Source of the DNA: Hexactinellida sp. DTS-2022
Lineage: Eukaryota > Porifera > Hexactinellida
Direction of reading: 5' to 3'
Assembly: GCA_028753945.1 (NCBI GenBank)
Contig: JAPNXP010000015.1
Location: 2,666,001 to 2,730,000 of the forward strand
DNA: 64,000 nt
The notes below the pieces were generated by a model that saw only the letters and a program-made list of their open reading frames with translations, did not search any database and had not been told where the DNA came from. Within the stretch, counting starts at the first letter, position 1; each line of letters starts with the position of its first letter. The translations under genes and the position numbers were made by a program. Below are positions 1-11,650 of this stretch, in pieces.

Positions 1-1340
1 TGGTGGGCAAAGATTTTCGTGTTCGTATTGTTTTCGTGTTCAAGGTTCATGAATCGTGTCGTGTTCGTGTCTCGTGTTCGGTTAACGTTTCATGGCACTG
101 GCGCCCAACTTGCCATTCTGGGATGGGGCCCCCATCTCGAGATTTTTCCTGGGATGGGAATGTATGGATTCCCATCCCGAGAATCTGTCGAATGGAGGAA
201 ATCTGCGATTACTTACAAACACAATTAAGGAGATGGAATGTCGATTTCAGGAAATCAACTATGGCAACATTTAATCTATTACTATTTCTAAATATACTGT
301 AAGATGCTATCTATCCAAATCCGAAAGAAAAATTTAATTCTGACATTTCTTTAACCTTTTGACGCCACTAGAGGTCAAAATCGCAGACATTTTGTAAAAA
401 ATAATCCGCAAAATTTCCTGGGAGTGACCTTTGAATACCTTAGCATATCTCAAAATGCATAAGTCGTGGAGCGAAATCTTTCTCTAAAAAATGATCCTTA
501 TTAGTTGTTCTTGTGATTTTGCCTTGTCGATTTTCAACTTTAATACAAAGTTATAGAGTTAATAATTATATAATGCCAAAATTCTCATAAAATCGAGTTA
601 TTATTTGAAAATCTATAGAATAAAGAATTTAATCTATATCGTAAATTCTGTGCGGCATAATTACTTCTAATAATATAGTAGAGTTAAACTTGCACTTATA
701 ATAGAACTTCCGCCAAATAGAGTAAATAGCTAGAATTTATATTGACGAGTATGGATTCATTATTAGGCTATTTTAAACTATTGATATCTAATTTAAATTT
801 TCAATTTAGAGAATTGTGGTTATGCTGTTATATATAACATAGGCGTACACGCGGTCCGGCTGGTCCGGCAATGGCCGGACCAGTTTTAATTTATTCTACT
901 ATATTATATAGGAGGGTCCGGTTATGGCAGGACCACTTTAACTGTTTGGCCGGAGAGTTTTCAGAGCCGTGCGACGCCCGTGTTTTCCTATTAAATATTA
1001 GCACAAATCAAGTGAGTCCCCATCCCGACATTTTGGAAACTTGGGCGCCACTGCATGGGGGATTATTATTAACATTATACAATACTTGTGGTTAACAAGT
1101 TATTGTATAATATTCGTATGTTATGATCTTAATTAATTTTATTATTCATTTAATTTTTCCAATTTGTATTTCGTGTTGATGTTCGTGTTTCGTGTTGACG
1201 TTCGTGTTTCGTGTTCGTGTTTCGTGTTTCGTGTTCGTGTTCATGTCGTGACATATTCGTGTGGCGCAATTCGTGTTCGTGTCGCATGCTTCGTGTTCGT
1301 GTTAGTCTTCAAGAAAAATTGAACACGACGCTCACCTCTA
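1..1340. mobile_element. TTCGTG-repeat element, left end outside the window
   Basis: Both flanks (1-85 and about 1165-1325) are made of reiterated TTCGTG/TTTCGTG words. The right side ends in GAACACGACGCTCACCTCTA, which looks like a hAT-type terminus. The middle is interrupted by the element at 96-1053. No coding region is supported. The left terminus is not in the window. Confidence 0.5.
96..1053. mobile_element. Nested hAT-like nonautonomous element (CAGTGGCGCCCAA ends)
   Basis: The left end CACTGGCGCCCAACTT and right end AACTTGGGCGCCACTG form terminal inverted repeats, each followed inwards by a GGGATGGGG stretch. CATGG flanks both sides. The body holds GGTCCGG repeats at 853-935. It has no reading frame I recognise and sits inside the TTCGTG element. 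Confidence 0.55.
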
Positions 1341-1429
1341 CTAGGAATATGATAATTATATAAATATGTTAGTTAGGTAGTAGAACTTTTCTGAATGTAA
1401 TACAAAGATATTATTGTATATAATTCCAA

Positions 1430-2700
1430 TTAATTTAGCATGAGTACCTTAGATGTAAATTCCTTCCCTTGGTCGTGTTGAATGATATCGGGTAATCCTT
1501 GCTCGAGGTATATATCTTCCAATTGACCTAGAACCTCAATAGTTGTTCTATTTTTGAGTGCTCGAGCGACAACGTACTTAGAATGGTAACACACAGTAAC
1601 AAGAATGTGTTTGTAGCCATCTGATGTTTCAGGGAGATTGCATATTAGATCCATCCCTATATGTTTTCATGGAACATTTGCAGGTGGAATAGGTTGCAGC
1701 TTCTTTTGAGGATTAGGTGGTAGCAGGGATTTACACGCCTTAATTTTTTTACTCGCCATAAGCCTTGTTTTTTTTTAATTTTAAGAAAAAATAGTATGGC
1801 GAGTATGATAAATGAAAAAAGCGAAATATAAAAATTAAGGCGAGTAAAATTATTCATTGGGTGCCAGAAAAGAAATTAAGGCTAGTAGATAAATTTATTA
1901 GATTCGAAAAAATTAAGGCGTGTAAAACTTAAGGAAAGTAAATTAAGGCGTGTACATATTTAGTGAACAATAGATATTCGAAACAAGTGCTTTCTGAAAG
2001 TCTTAATTAATTAACCCCATTAGTGGCAAAGGTGAATATTTTATTAAAAATCTCTAATAAGGAAAAAGCTAATAATGGTGTTTTACATATAGTAAACAGT
2101 AATTGTGCAAAGTATAATTTGAAATATTGTGGCTAATCAACATTTATTCATACTTAAATGGATTAAAGGTTGTTATATGATGAGTAAAGCAATTGGGCTA
2201 TGACTGAAAAAAAAGTAAGGCGAGTAAACCAATTGGGGTATGACCGAAAAAAAACTAAGGCGAGTAAACCAATTGGGGTAGGATCGAAAAAAAAACTAAG
2301 GCGAGTAAACCTAGAGGGGTAATTTTGAAAAAAAAATAAGGCTAATAAAACAATTGGAGCTCGGACGAAAAAAAATATGGCGAGTAGATATGAATGACCA
2401 AAATTAAGGCTCCTTAATTTTACACTCATTTTTAGAACCCTGGGTGGTAGCACAGCTGTTTGTTGACAAATGTCACAAGTTTTCACATATAATAACAAAT
2501 CATGAGGATTTTCAACAATTGCTGCGAAGTTAAGGATGTTTTCGAGATAAACAGGATGCAAAATCGTAATTCTTTCAAAATTACTTCATAATTGGTAATA
2601 TCCACATACATCCCGGCCAAGTGTATCTCTGCTTGATTGCTTGTAGAGTGGAATTTATCCCAGGGTGACCAAGTGAATCGTGATATTGTTCATAAACTTC
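1430..2700 (-). pseudogene. Integrase relic (Ty3/gypsy or Ginger1/GIN1-like), split by a hAT insertion
   Basis: Reading the minus strand, a zinc-binding domain (HDSLGHPG near 2690-2600, then KTCDICQQTAVLPP ending about 2451) is followed across the insertion 1724-2442 by a DDE core: HIGMDLICNLPETSDG, then HDQGKEF. The first two catalytic Asp are visible; the third Glu is lost where homology stops at about 1430. The frame has a TGA where Trp is expected just before HIGMDL, and about 95 extra bases between the His and Cys halves of the zinc finger. It is a dead fragment; whether the source was a retrotransposon or a Ginger DNA transposon is unresolved. Confidence 0.8.
1724..2442. mobile_element. 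hAT-type element inside the integrase relic
   Basis: CAGGGATTT at the left end and AGAACCCTG at the right are flanked by a perfect 8-bp direct repeat GGTGGTAG (1716-1723, 2443-2450), the hAT hallmark. The body holds about five imperfect 40-bp tandem units (2205-2400) with the core AAGGCGAGTAAACCAATTGG followed by an A-run. No transposase is present. Confidence 0.88.
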
Positions 2701-3191
2701 TCAAGGGGGGCACTCTGGGATATGTATGTTCTTAAGGGGGGCATAAATTAAACTTCGTAGTGTAAGTGGTTTTCTAGGGGGGCAAATGCCTCCTTACAAC
2801 CCCCTGTATGAAACCCTGACTATAATGAATACACAAATCCAGAATCGGGGGCCGTATGCCGTATTCACTAAGAAGTTAAGTTCGAACTTAAGTCGTATTC
2901 ACTATGATTGGTATTCACTAAGATTTTAGTTCGTACTTAAGTTCGAACTTAAGTACGAACTTTAAGCAAGCTAGGGAGGTTGCTTAAGTAATTTTGTATT
3001 AGACTAAATTAAGAATTTCTTCGGATTCGTAATAATAAGAGTATACTTTATGCTACTCTCTAATTTGGTAGGATAATTCAAGTAACTTCGTTATATTTCT
3101 GCACACTATCTAATCTAGCTAGTAAACAAAATTTATGATTTTTCTAACAGCTTCTGACGTTTCAGCCTGTAGTACTCCCTCTGCTCTTCAA

Positions 3192-3960
3192 TTAGCTGAA
3201 GTTGTGCTGCGAATACAGCCATCTGTTGTAACAGACTTCCTGCTGTAAAGGGAGTATGTCAGCTACCTTCATTTCCGGCTGCTGCTGGGACTCCGTTGTC
3301 CGTTGATAATCTGCTGGATCACGTCTTCGCTTCCTACTTTTCTTCCCGTTACGATTAACGTTAACGTTGGGTTCTTCGGGAGCATACAAAATTGACGTAT
3401 CGTCTACAGTACCTATCTGAGGAATCTGTTCGCTGCTGGCTGCTGTTGCTGGTGATACGAAATTATCGACAGCACCTGAGATTCCGATAAAAGCTGGGGT
3501 GGTCTCAAACATCTCTCTAATCTATCAGAGTTATTTATACTCATATCTGCATCTAAAATTAACACGTCTTCGTCTTCGACAATTCCAGCGGAGTTTGAGC
3601 CCCCTCCGGTCATTCTAGATTCCCTAAAGCTAGCATCAACTTTTGACTTGGCAGCTAACTTCAGGTTATTCCATTTTTTTCTTATGTCTTATACCCCTCT
3701 ATTATTTCCATATACAGCGTTTACTTTGCCATGTAATGGTTTTCCACAGTTCCTTCTTCTTCTTATTGAGGTCAGCGCTGTTTCCTGAACCTCTCAATAA
3801 GTCGCCAGTAGATTCAATTTCACCAATGAGCGTGCACTCTCCTTCCTTAGTCCAATTTATCTTCCTGGATTTTTCCATTCCGTTTAGAATTGGTTTTGTT
3901 CAACAGCAATTTATACAAATGGGAGAGATAACATTGATCTAATTCCCCCATGAAAATTAA
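3192..3960 (-). pseudogene. Harbinger Myb/SANT-like DNA-binding protein relic
   Basis: From about 3950 downwards the minus strand reads INWTKEGECTLIGEIESTG, then KKKKELWKTIT, then IRKKWNNLKLAAKSKVDASF and RESRMTGGGSN. This is the trihelix/Myb-like module that Harbinger elements carry beside their transposase, usually needed for nuclear import and DNA binding. The frame shifts more than once. The C-terminal part (3192-3512) is Gln/Pro-rich with a basic KKSRKRRRD patch that could be a nuclear signal. Confidence 0.72.
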
Positions 3961-4009
3961 TCTTCAATGGCATTATATGCATTTGTTATTTTGGCATCAA
4001 AGCTACTTT

Positions 4010-4090
4010 GTATATGTATAGAGTACTTAACTGTTTCATGTATAGAGAACTTAACTGTTTCATGTATAGAGAACTTAACTGTTTCATGTT
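4010..4090 (+). repeat. 27-bp tandem repeat, three units
   Basis: The unit is ATGTATAGAGAACTTAACTG plus TTTC; three near-identical copies lie in the untranslated part of the Harbinger element. Confidence 0.85.
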
Positions 4091-4203
4091 TAGACAGACA
4101 GACGTACGTAGACACTCCTCTAAATGTTCTTACGAAGCACTTGTCTACATACCAGTAGTATATTTCTTTTTTGAATTAATTAAATATACTTCAACTAATT
4201 ATC

Positions 4204-4560
4204 TTAATTTACATATATAAATTCAATCAAAATTATGAATAGCAAATTGGTCTCTGTAATGCTTAGCAGCCCAGTGTCCCAAACTATAGCCATATTATGT
4301 AGCACAGCACATGAAGCAATAATGGTGCAAACCTTGTCAAGAGCCATTCGGATCTCCCCAAGTAGACAATGAAATCTCTGCTTCCATCTTCCAAAAGTTT
4401 GTATCAATTCAGTTATTTTCAAAATTGCTGACCTTGAGAAGCGAAAACATTGCACTAATTCGAGATCATCATAGAAATCCAATGGATCACTACGATTCCT
4501 GAAAACTCGCTCCCGAGCTAGAGATTCTTGTTGTTGTTGTTCAGAAATGATTAGTGGGAA
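4204..4560 (-). pseudogene. HARBI1-like transposase remnant with central deletion
   Basis: The minus strand reads ARERVFRNRSDPLDFYDDLE and LVQCFRFSRSAILKITEL, which resembles the start of HARBI1-type transposases, and then jumps to FGRWKQRFHCLLGEIRMALD and IIASCAVLHNMAI, which is the last DDE block. Most of the catalytic domain between them is missing, so the copy cannot make active transposase. Confidence 0.8.
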
Positions 4561-5198
4561 TCAAACCCGCCATTTGAATATAAATTATGAAAAGTAATAT
4601 AGTTAGTCTTTGATGTATTTACGGTATTTTGTATTGATTATTTGATCTTATACTCATGTCTATAGACTAGTAATTAATCATTATCTAACAACTTCTATGT
4701 AAATTGTTATGTGCGTAGTGATTAATAAATGTGTTTACATTCCTTTCACCGCGTACAAGCACTTTGAATTTGATTATTTAGAGTATAATCTAAGTTATTT
4801 TATATGTATTCTTTAATAAATAAGAGATTCACAAAACATTTTAGGTATATTTAACTATATTATTATTTGAGGCCGATTCCAAACTCCAAGAGAATAGAAA
4901 TTGAGTGAAATAATATTAAAAGTAAAAAGTGCATACTTAAGTTCAAACTTAACTAAGTTTGAACTTAACTCTTAGTGAATACGACTTAAGTTCGAACTTA
5001 ACTATGTTTGAACTTAAGACTTTAGTTCAAACTTAGTGCTTAACTTCTTAGTGAATACGCCAATACGGCCCCAGGTATTGTGAAGTTGAAACATATTAGG
5101 TTTGCTCAATAATAATCCATGAAATTGGTCTGGGAGGTACTATGTAATATCCAGGTTTGACCTGAGAACATTAAAACAGTTTCGCTTAACCCTGACAT

Positions 5199-7442
5199 GG
5201 ACTTCTTTAATATAGGGACAGTAAACTTGGTTTTACGGTAAAATTAGCGTAGGCCGAAAACAGTATTGTGTACTTATTGATATCCCGTATTCCGCTATTG
5301 CTAGACACAGGAAATGTATTATTGTCGCATAGGAAGTCATATTTTGAGAGTCCAACGGTCATATTGGTTTATCGGAAATATTTGTGGAATGTAAGTTATG
5401 CAATGTTCACATATTTCCATATGTGGTAATATTGCTAATATCTCGAGATTAGTTAGCTTTATATATATGAAATGTATTACTGTCGTATAGGAACTCATAT
5501 TTGGGAGTCCAAAGGTCATATTGGTTTATCAGAAATATTTGTGGAATGTAAGTTATGCGATTTCCACACCTTTCCATAAATGGTGATATTGTTAAAATCT
5601 CGCGATCAGTTAACTTCATGCATATTAAATTGTTATTGGCGAATGGGAAATGGGAATTCATATTTTGGGACTCAGTAGATCACTTTGATTTCCTAAGGCG
5701 ATTCCCGTAACCTATATTATTATTTGGCACTCATCACAAAAAGGTTGTCAACCCCTGTTTTGTAGTTGAGCATCTTCTTACCCCTCAGATATCTCTAATT
5801 ATATTGTTTATTATAAAAATTTGAATTAGATATGCCTCGAAAAATCTTGTACGTTTTATGATGAGTCCCTAAATAGAGACACACCGGATCAATTTTACGA
5901 TCCGGCCGGAATCGGTTCTTATCGGATCCGCTTTGAGCCGAAATACCGAAATTTAGAGCAGGTAGCTAAGAATACATGGTATATAGATACGCATTACAAT
6001 CAGGGACGTCGCCAGGATTCTATATCTAGGGGGGTACATAAATAACTAGATGGGGAATCGTTTATTGATGCTAGAGCTGACAGTGACGCTATAGGACTGG
6101 ATCCCGAGAGTGATAGTGGGTGTAGTTATGAGAATTTTTCTTAAATTATTATAAATTATCTAGGCTTGGGCGGTTTAGGATTTTCTAGAAGGGGGGTGTA
6201 GTATTCTAAACAATTACATTACCAAGTGGGAGTCTGGGGCACTGTTAGCCCCCCAGTAGGGTCCAGGAGCAAAGCACCTTGAAGCCCCCTCAACAGTTAT
6301 CTTTCTTTACTAAAAAACTGACTCTCAATATACCGCAATATATGTTAACCATAATTTTATTGTTTAACAAAAATATATTTTCCCGCATATAACCTTTTAA
6401 TGTTTAGATATGTATGTATGTACAGCACGTGGCACCTTGACAGCCAGATTCGTAGCAAATGGGAAATTGGGGGGAGTTAGCAAATTTCCCAAAATGGGCG
6501 AAATAAATGACCATATTTCTAATTTACCGGTGAATGGAGGGCAACGATTGAAAATGGGGGAGGGAGGGTAATATCCAAATGCCACTGGTTACAACAGTGA
6601 ACTGTGACAAGTTTATCCCATGTTCAGTCCAAAAATCGTTCGTACTATGTAGTTATTCAATTCGATGTGTTCGAATTGAGATTTTATGAATAATAGCCTG
6701 GCAGTTCCTTAATTTGGGAAATCTCGGCCTGGAGTTCCTTACTAGGTGCTCCTTATAGAAAATGTGTTGTATAACGTTCACTGATCATTGATACTATTTA
6801 TTTATTCATTGAATTGTGATTATATATATATTTAAGGATTGGTTATATAACCAAATTACTATTAATTCGTATACGAACCAGGATCCGGATCCGGTGATTC
6901 CCATTCTGGATCCAGCCAGATTCCGGGCCACCCAAAATTGGGAAAATCCCTCCGGATCCAGATACGTGTATCCCTATACCAAAATATGACTTCCTATACG
7001 ACAATGACACATTTCATATGTATAAAGCTAACTAATCTCGAGATTTTAACAATATTACCATATATAGAAAGGTGTGAAAATCGCATAACTTACTTTCCAC
7101 AAATCTTTCTGATGAACCAATATGACCGCTGGACTCCCAAATATGAGTTCCTATACGATAGTAATACATTTCATATGTATAAAGCTAACTAATCTCGAGA
7201 TTTTAGCAATATTACCATATATGGAAATATGTGAACATTGCATAACTTACATTCCACAAATATTTCCGATAAACCAATATGATTGTTGGACTCTCAAAAT
7301 ATGACTTCCTATGCGACAATAATACATTTCCTGTGTCTAGCATTAGCGGATTACGGGATATCAATAAGTACACAATACTGTTTTCGGCCTACGCTAATTT
7401 TACCGTAAAACCAAGTTTAAAGTCCCTATATTAAAGAAGTCC
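5199..7442. mobile_element. Foldback element with about 450-bp inverted arms
   Basis: 5199-5640 and 6985-7442 are close inverted copies, both with outer end GGACTTCTTTAATATAGGGA. Each arm carries tandem units of about 158 bp containing CTATACGACAATNATACATTTC-like and GCTAACTAATCTCGAGATTT sequence. The 1.3-kb centre (5650-6980) has no convincing gene; it includes patches of other repeats such as CAGGGACGTCGCCAGGATT at 6003 and G-runs at 6190-6260. No transposase was seen and the family is unknown. Confidence 0.75.
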
Positions 7443-7497
7443 CTGACCCTGATGACCTAAGATCACAAATGAATATTTTGATTGTGCTAATTTTTTG

Positions 7498-9335
7498 ATT
7501 GTTAATTGGGAAAATTCCAAAAATAATCAAGTTTTTAAAAATTTCAAAATATACTCAACAATACTCAACTAATTTGTAAATATACTCAAGTTTTTCCAAA
7601 TATACTCAAGTTTTACCGGATTATTCCAAATATACTCAAGTTTTATTGGATTATTCCAAATATACTCAAGTTTTATTGGATTATTGAAACTAGTATGGAG
7701 ATCCCCAACCACAAAAAATATTTATTAGTACAATCTGCTCGTCTGCTCTACGCGCGTCCTTACAACTTGTACTCGGGCCTACGGTCCTCGCTTGTATTTA
7801 AAGCATCTCCTTTCAAATTAAATGTCGTTCTTGATGAGTGGCCGCTAGCTGTCTATTTATATCCGTTCATCCTAGCTACAGGTTTCAATAAGGACAGATT
7901 AAATAATTTGGATATTTGTGCAAATTTGAACAGATAATTTTCTAGATATTAAAGCTCGTCCGTGTATAATAATATACCAACTCCAAATATAAAATTAAAT
8001 ATCACTAAGAAACTGTACCAGTGGACCCCTAACTTTGGGATGTGGAGAAGTTATTGTATTGATTGATAATAATTTGATATCAAATAACACAATGGAATGT
8101 TAGAAATGTATGGCTAGACAGACAGAACACAAATAACTGATTAGATGACTGAACTTCCTCTCGATCAATTAGATTACTGTTTCAGTATTCTATAATGCAT
8201 CTTAACATTTGACAGACACTAAAGAATTCAATTATACTAATTGAATGCTAGCTGCTAATCTATACTGGAACAACCCTCGAATTTAATTGGCTAAAGGTTT
8301 TGACACCTTTTGTGATGGAAGATGTGAATATCTTTTTAGATATTGAACTTGTTTGTATATGTTACGGAAGATGTTGGCGATTGGAAGATGTTGGCGCGGT
8401 TAATTTGTATGGCTTTTCTTCAGCACTAATGAGGTTTCAGTTAACCGCAGCACTTATCAGGTTTCCAGTTATGTAGCATTGATAAGGTTTCTGGTAACAT
8501 TTGCAGTAATAAGGATTCCACAACTAAGATTTTGTAAACGCCAACATCTTCCGTATTGGAAGATGTTGGCTCGGAAATAACAAATATAATTATGATCTGA
8601 ATATAGATAATATGTAAATACTAGAAGTAAACATGAATATAAAGTGAACCCTCGTTATAACGAAGTGCTTAAGAACTGTAAATTCCTTCGTTATATCCGG
8701 ATATAACGAAGGGATTTACAGTAATTATATATATAATTCAAGAGCCAACATCTTCCAATACGGAAGATGTTGGCGTTTACAAAATCTTAGTCGTGGAATC
8801 CTTATTACTGCAAATGGTGCCAGAAACCTTATCAATGCTACATACTGGAAACCTGATAAGTGCTGCGGTTAACTGAAACCTCATTAGTGCTGAACAAAAG
8901 CCATACAAATTAACCGCGCCAACATCTTCCAATCGCCAACATCTTCCGTAACATACATACAGTATTCCCCACCCCACTGAAATTTTTTAGGTCTGTAGCT
9001 TTTACCAGTTCCTCAATCTATTCTGAACAAACACACAAACAAACAAACACAAAACATTGTGATTTATTATATAAGATAGACTAAATATAGCCTTTCTAAA
9101 CTTGAGTAGATCTGTGGATTCACTGAAAAGTTGAGTAGATTTGGAATTTATTGAAAAAACTGGAGCAGAATTGGAATTATTCTGATAAACTTGAATAGAA
9201 TTGGAATTATTTTGAAAAACTTGAGTAGATTCGGAAAGATCTAGTTATATATTTGAGTATCAGTAAAAAGTTGAGTATATTTGGAATTTTTTTAAAAACT
9301 TGAGTATTTTTGGAATTTTCCCATTGTTAATTAGT
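7498..9335. mobile_element. Inverted-repeat element with TATACTCAAG subterminal arrays
   Basis: The left end TTAATTGGGAAAATTCCAAA and right end TTTGGAATTTTCCCATTGTT are inverted. Inside each end an array of about 30-bp units built on CCAAATATACTCAAGTTTTA runs for roughly 190-270 bp (7530-7690; inverted at 9085-9320). The middle contains the separate foldback at 8361-8952 and a fragment (7720-7830) resembling 20880-21000. No transposase is visible. Confidence 0.7.
8361..8952. mobile_element. Foldback element nested in 7498-9335
   Basis: Two arms of about 211 bp (8361-8572 and 8742-8952) are near-perfect inverted copies. Each arm itself begins and ends with GGAAGATGTTGGC. The 170-bp loop holds a palindromic relic of the CTCGTTATAACGAAG mariner-like family (about 8638-8725). 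Confidence 0.85.
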
Positions 9336-9354
9336 CTATTTTAAAATACAGTAT

Positions 9355-9449
9355 ATTCCACTTAATGAGCAATCGGTTGATTGATTTCTCCGCTTAATCG
9401 GGTCAAACTACCCTCGGACCAAAGTGACCCTATTAACCGGAATCGACTG
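9355..9449. mobile_element. Relic of a pogo-like element (CGATTAAGCGG family)
   Basis: The segment contains CTCCGCTTAATCGGGTCAAA and ends in CCGGAATCGACTGCA, the same family as the cleaner copy at 55143-55327. It is degenerate and ends 79 bp before OGDH exon A. Confidence 0.55.
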
Positions 9450-9528
9450 CAATTTACATTTATTTCGACTATTATTATTTCTGTACAGATTTTACAATCA
9501 CCATTTTATCAGCATCTTCTATCCCCAG

Positions 9529-9625
9529 GAAACTGGTTGAGAAAGAAGTTTGAAACACCTGGAATTTCAGAACTAAATGATGTTGAACGTGAAATACTTG
9601 TTAATGACCTCATTGTGTCCACACA
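9529..9625 (+). CDS. OGDH: OGDH internal exon A (2-oxoglutarate dehydrogenase E1)
   Basis: This exon codes 31 whole codons beginning NWLRKKFETPGISEL, which matches the conserved W-IR-KFETPG segment of animal OGDH, the thiamine-diphosphate E1 subunit of the mitochondrial 2-oxoglutarate dehydrogenase complex. The donor is GTTAGT at 9626. The last two bases (CA) join the first base of the next exon to make Gln, giving STQ-FEEFL. The acceptor is taken at 9527-9528 (ccccAG); a second good acceptor (ctgtacAG at 9487-9488) would add 13 residues that do not resemble OGDH. The start is therefore less certain than the end. Upstream OGDH exons are not found in the 9.5 kb before it. Confidence 0.88.
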
Positions 9626-9629
9626 GTTA

Positions 9630-11650
9630 GTTTCAGCAATTATTATTTTTATTGTAATGTTATTATTCCGTCCCTTTCTCTCGATTACTTAATTAATTGT
9701 TAATATTATCTGCAAATTCCTTTCTAAAACTTCCTTCCGATTAACCTAATTTACAGAATTAAGCTGCCTTCACAGTAATACATATACGTGCATATTATGG
9801 TAAAATTTTAGATTAGCCCATGCGCTACTGAGAAATGGTTCAATTGGCATGGCACCAGCTAAGCATATTTATTTGTTAATAGACCAAAATAGGTTATATA
9901 AACATATGTTAGGCATACCAGAAGTTAACCTGCTGTTTTTCATACGTGTTAATAATAGCTACCTAAAGCATCAATACCATGCAAATCGGTATATAGTACA
10001 TATATACTGATTATTTTGTAAATTTTTATCATTGGTAATGAACAACACCTCAAAGTTAGAATTTCAATTGGATTATACCAGTGTTTCATAAATTTTTTTA
10101 TACAGCGCTGCTTGTCAACAATTTACCCTCCATACCGTCCCCCTCCAGAAAGTCTCAATATTACATTTTGTATTTGTTTAACAAATCCGTATTTGATTTA
10201 ATGAATCAGCACTATACAGTCTACATTTTTTCGATCGAGATTATCAATTCTATTCGGCTTAGATTTGTACGTATTTATTTTAAATTAAAGAGAGGACTGG
10301 CTTTCGTTAATAATCACCAATACAATAGTAATTACCACTTTTTAGTGGATTTGATCCTTGAAGTTTTTGTTAGTTTTTGTTAATTAATTAATATTTAGGA
10401 ATATATTATCGCTATTTTTACGTGAGGTTGTATTTCTGTCTCGCGTTCTAAACCCCCATGGCGCCTCCTTGCTGCATGGCCGCCCACCAACAACCTTTCA
10501 CTTTCAGCTACCCCCGGGGGGCTCTACGGCCCACTTTGAGAAACACTGGATTAGATGGTTAATGATCTCAACAAGCTTTTGCCCATTCAGAAATCACAAA
10601 AATATCCTCTCAGGTATATAAAATAGCAGTCCATTCTTGGAAAACTGTCCCTAATTATCTATTCGACCAGACAATCACAGTATCGCATTTCCAGAAATCA
10701 CAAAAATATCAGTTTTCTAATGCCAACTATGATTAATGCCGAAACTTGTAATATTGAAGTTAATGTTCTAGAATTGATAATGGGAATTCTTGCCTCGTCG
10801 ACACTTATTTCACAGATTGATGAAAAAATTACAAGATCCTTAGTGGTGCTGGGGTTTATCTTGTCAATTCTGCTATATTGAAGCAGATAAATATTCTAGA
10901 TCTTGTCAAGGATGGGTTTCCTATCATTTGGTCGGAGGTCAGAAGTGCTAAAGGTTTTGTCTGGTTTAGTGAAAAATAAAATACGTTTACAAACTTTACA
11001 TATTAATTGATTTCGCATCCTCACAAGGAGGAACCCCCATACCGAGATTGTAACAAGGCGTATTTTTGTGCTAACAAACGAAAACTAGAAAGATTTCACT
11101 ACACGGTATCGTCCAGTATTCCCGAATTACTTTAAATACGCCATTACTGAGATATATCATACATTCGACAATGTATTAGCGCAGCACATTATTTACACTT
11201 TTAACAATTGACTAGGAATGGAACAGTTATCACAAGAATGCGTTGAATGAGTATCTAGTTATCGTATTGCTTCGAATTAATGTTTTTGTGTACCAAATTT
11301 ATCCTGAATTTTTTTGGAAAAAATCAAGAAATTATTTTTTGTTGGGTTCTAATGGTTCTCGGTCACAGTAGACCGTAGTTGCCAAAATCAATGTAATTAC
11401 ACTCCATTTATCACTAATGTGTTTTAATTTGATCATACCAGTCCCATTTTATTGACCCGAGTCTTAGTCAAGCCCCCAGCGCTTATTCGAAGCAAAATGG
11501 CAATTGCAATATATCACGAATGTTTGTCTACTCCCTTTTGCTCATTAAGGGTGCTCTGTACTGATATTTTGACACCCGACGACCTAATGTTTTTATTGCG
11601 TTTTTGGATAGTACTAATATATCTAAGATATCCCTGAAAATATTAGAGTT
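9630..11650. other. Intron A-B, first part: no gene seen
   Basis: AT-rich intron. 10440-10555 has a GC-rich patch ending in CACTTTGAGAAACACTGG, which resembles a hAT end without a recognised partner. 11280-11510 resembles the CCGTATTTCC mariner-type element at 23313 in a degenerate form (shared words such as CAAAATCAATG and AGCGCTTATTCG). Confidence 0.5.

Larger units (their letters stand above)
2848..5072 (-). mobile_element. PIF/Harbinger element, internally deleted
   Basis: Ends GGGGCCGTAT are inverted (2848 and 5072), each followed by CGTATTCACTAAGAAGTTAA and reiterated TTAAGTTCGAACTTAAG words over roughly 120-150 bp. The minus strand codes remnants of both Harbinger proteins: a Myb/SANT-like DNA-binding protein and a HARBI1-like transposase. 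I could not identify a target duplication. A tandem repeat lies at 4010-4090. Confidence 0.82.

Noticed and set aside
5337-7304. Repeated 60-84-codon frames at 5337-5661 and 6938-7304
   Set aside because: They are translations of the two inverted arms and their tandem units, not independent genes.
7695-7937. 80-codon frame also loosely seen at 20763-21051
   Set aside because: The similarity is at DNA level between two repeat copies; frames are not preserved.
9381-9528. Extra coding sequence upstream of exon A in the same frame
   Set aside because: The residues do not resemble OGDH and the stretch overlaps a pogo-like relic; the second acceptor at 9488 is noted as an alternative only.
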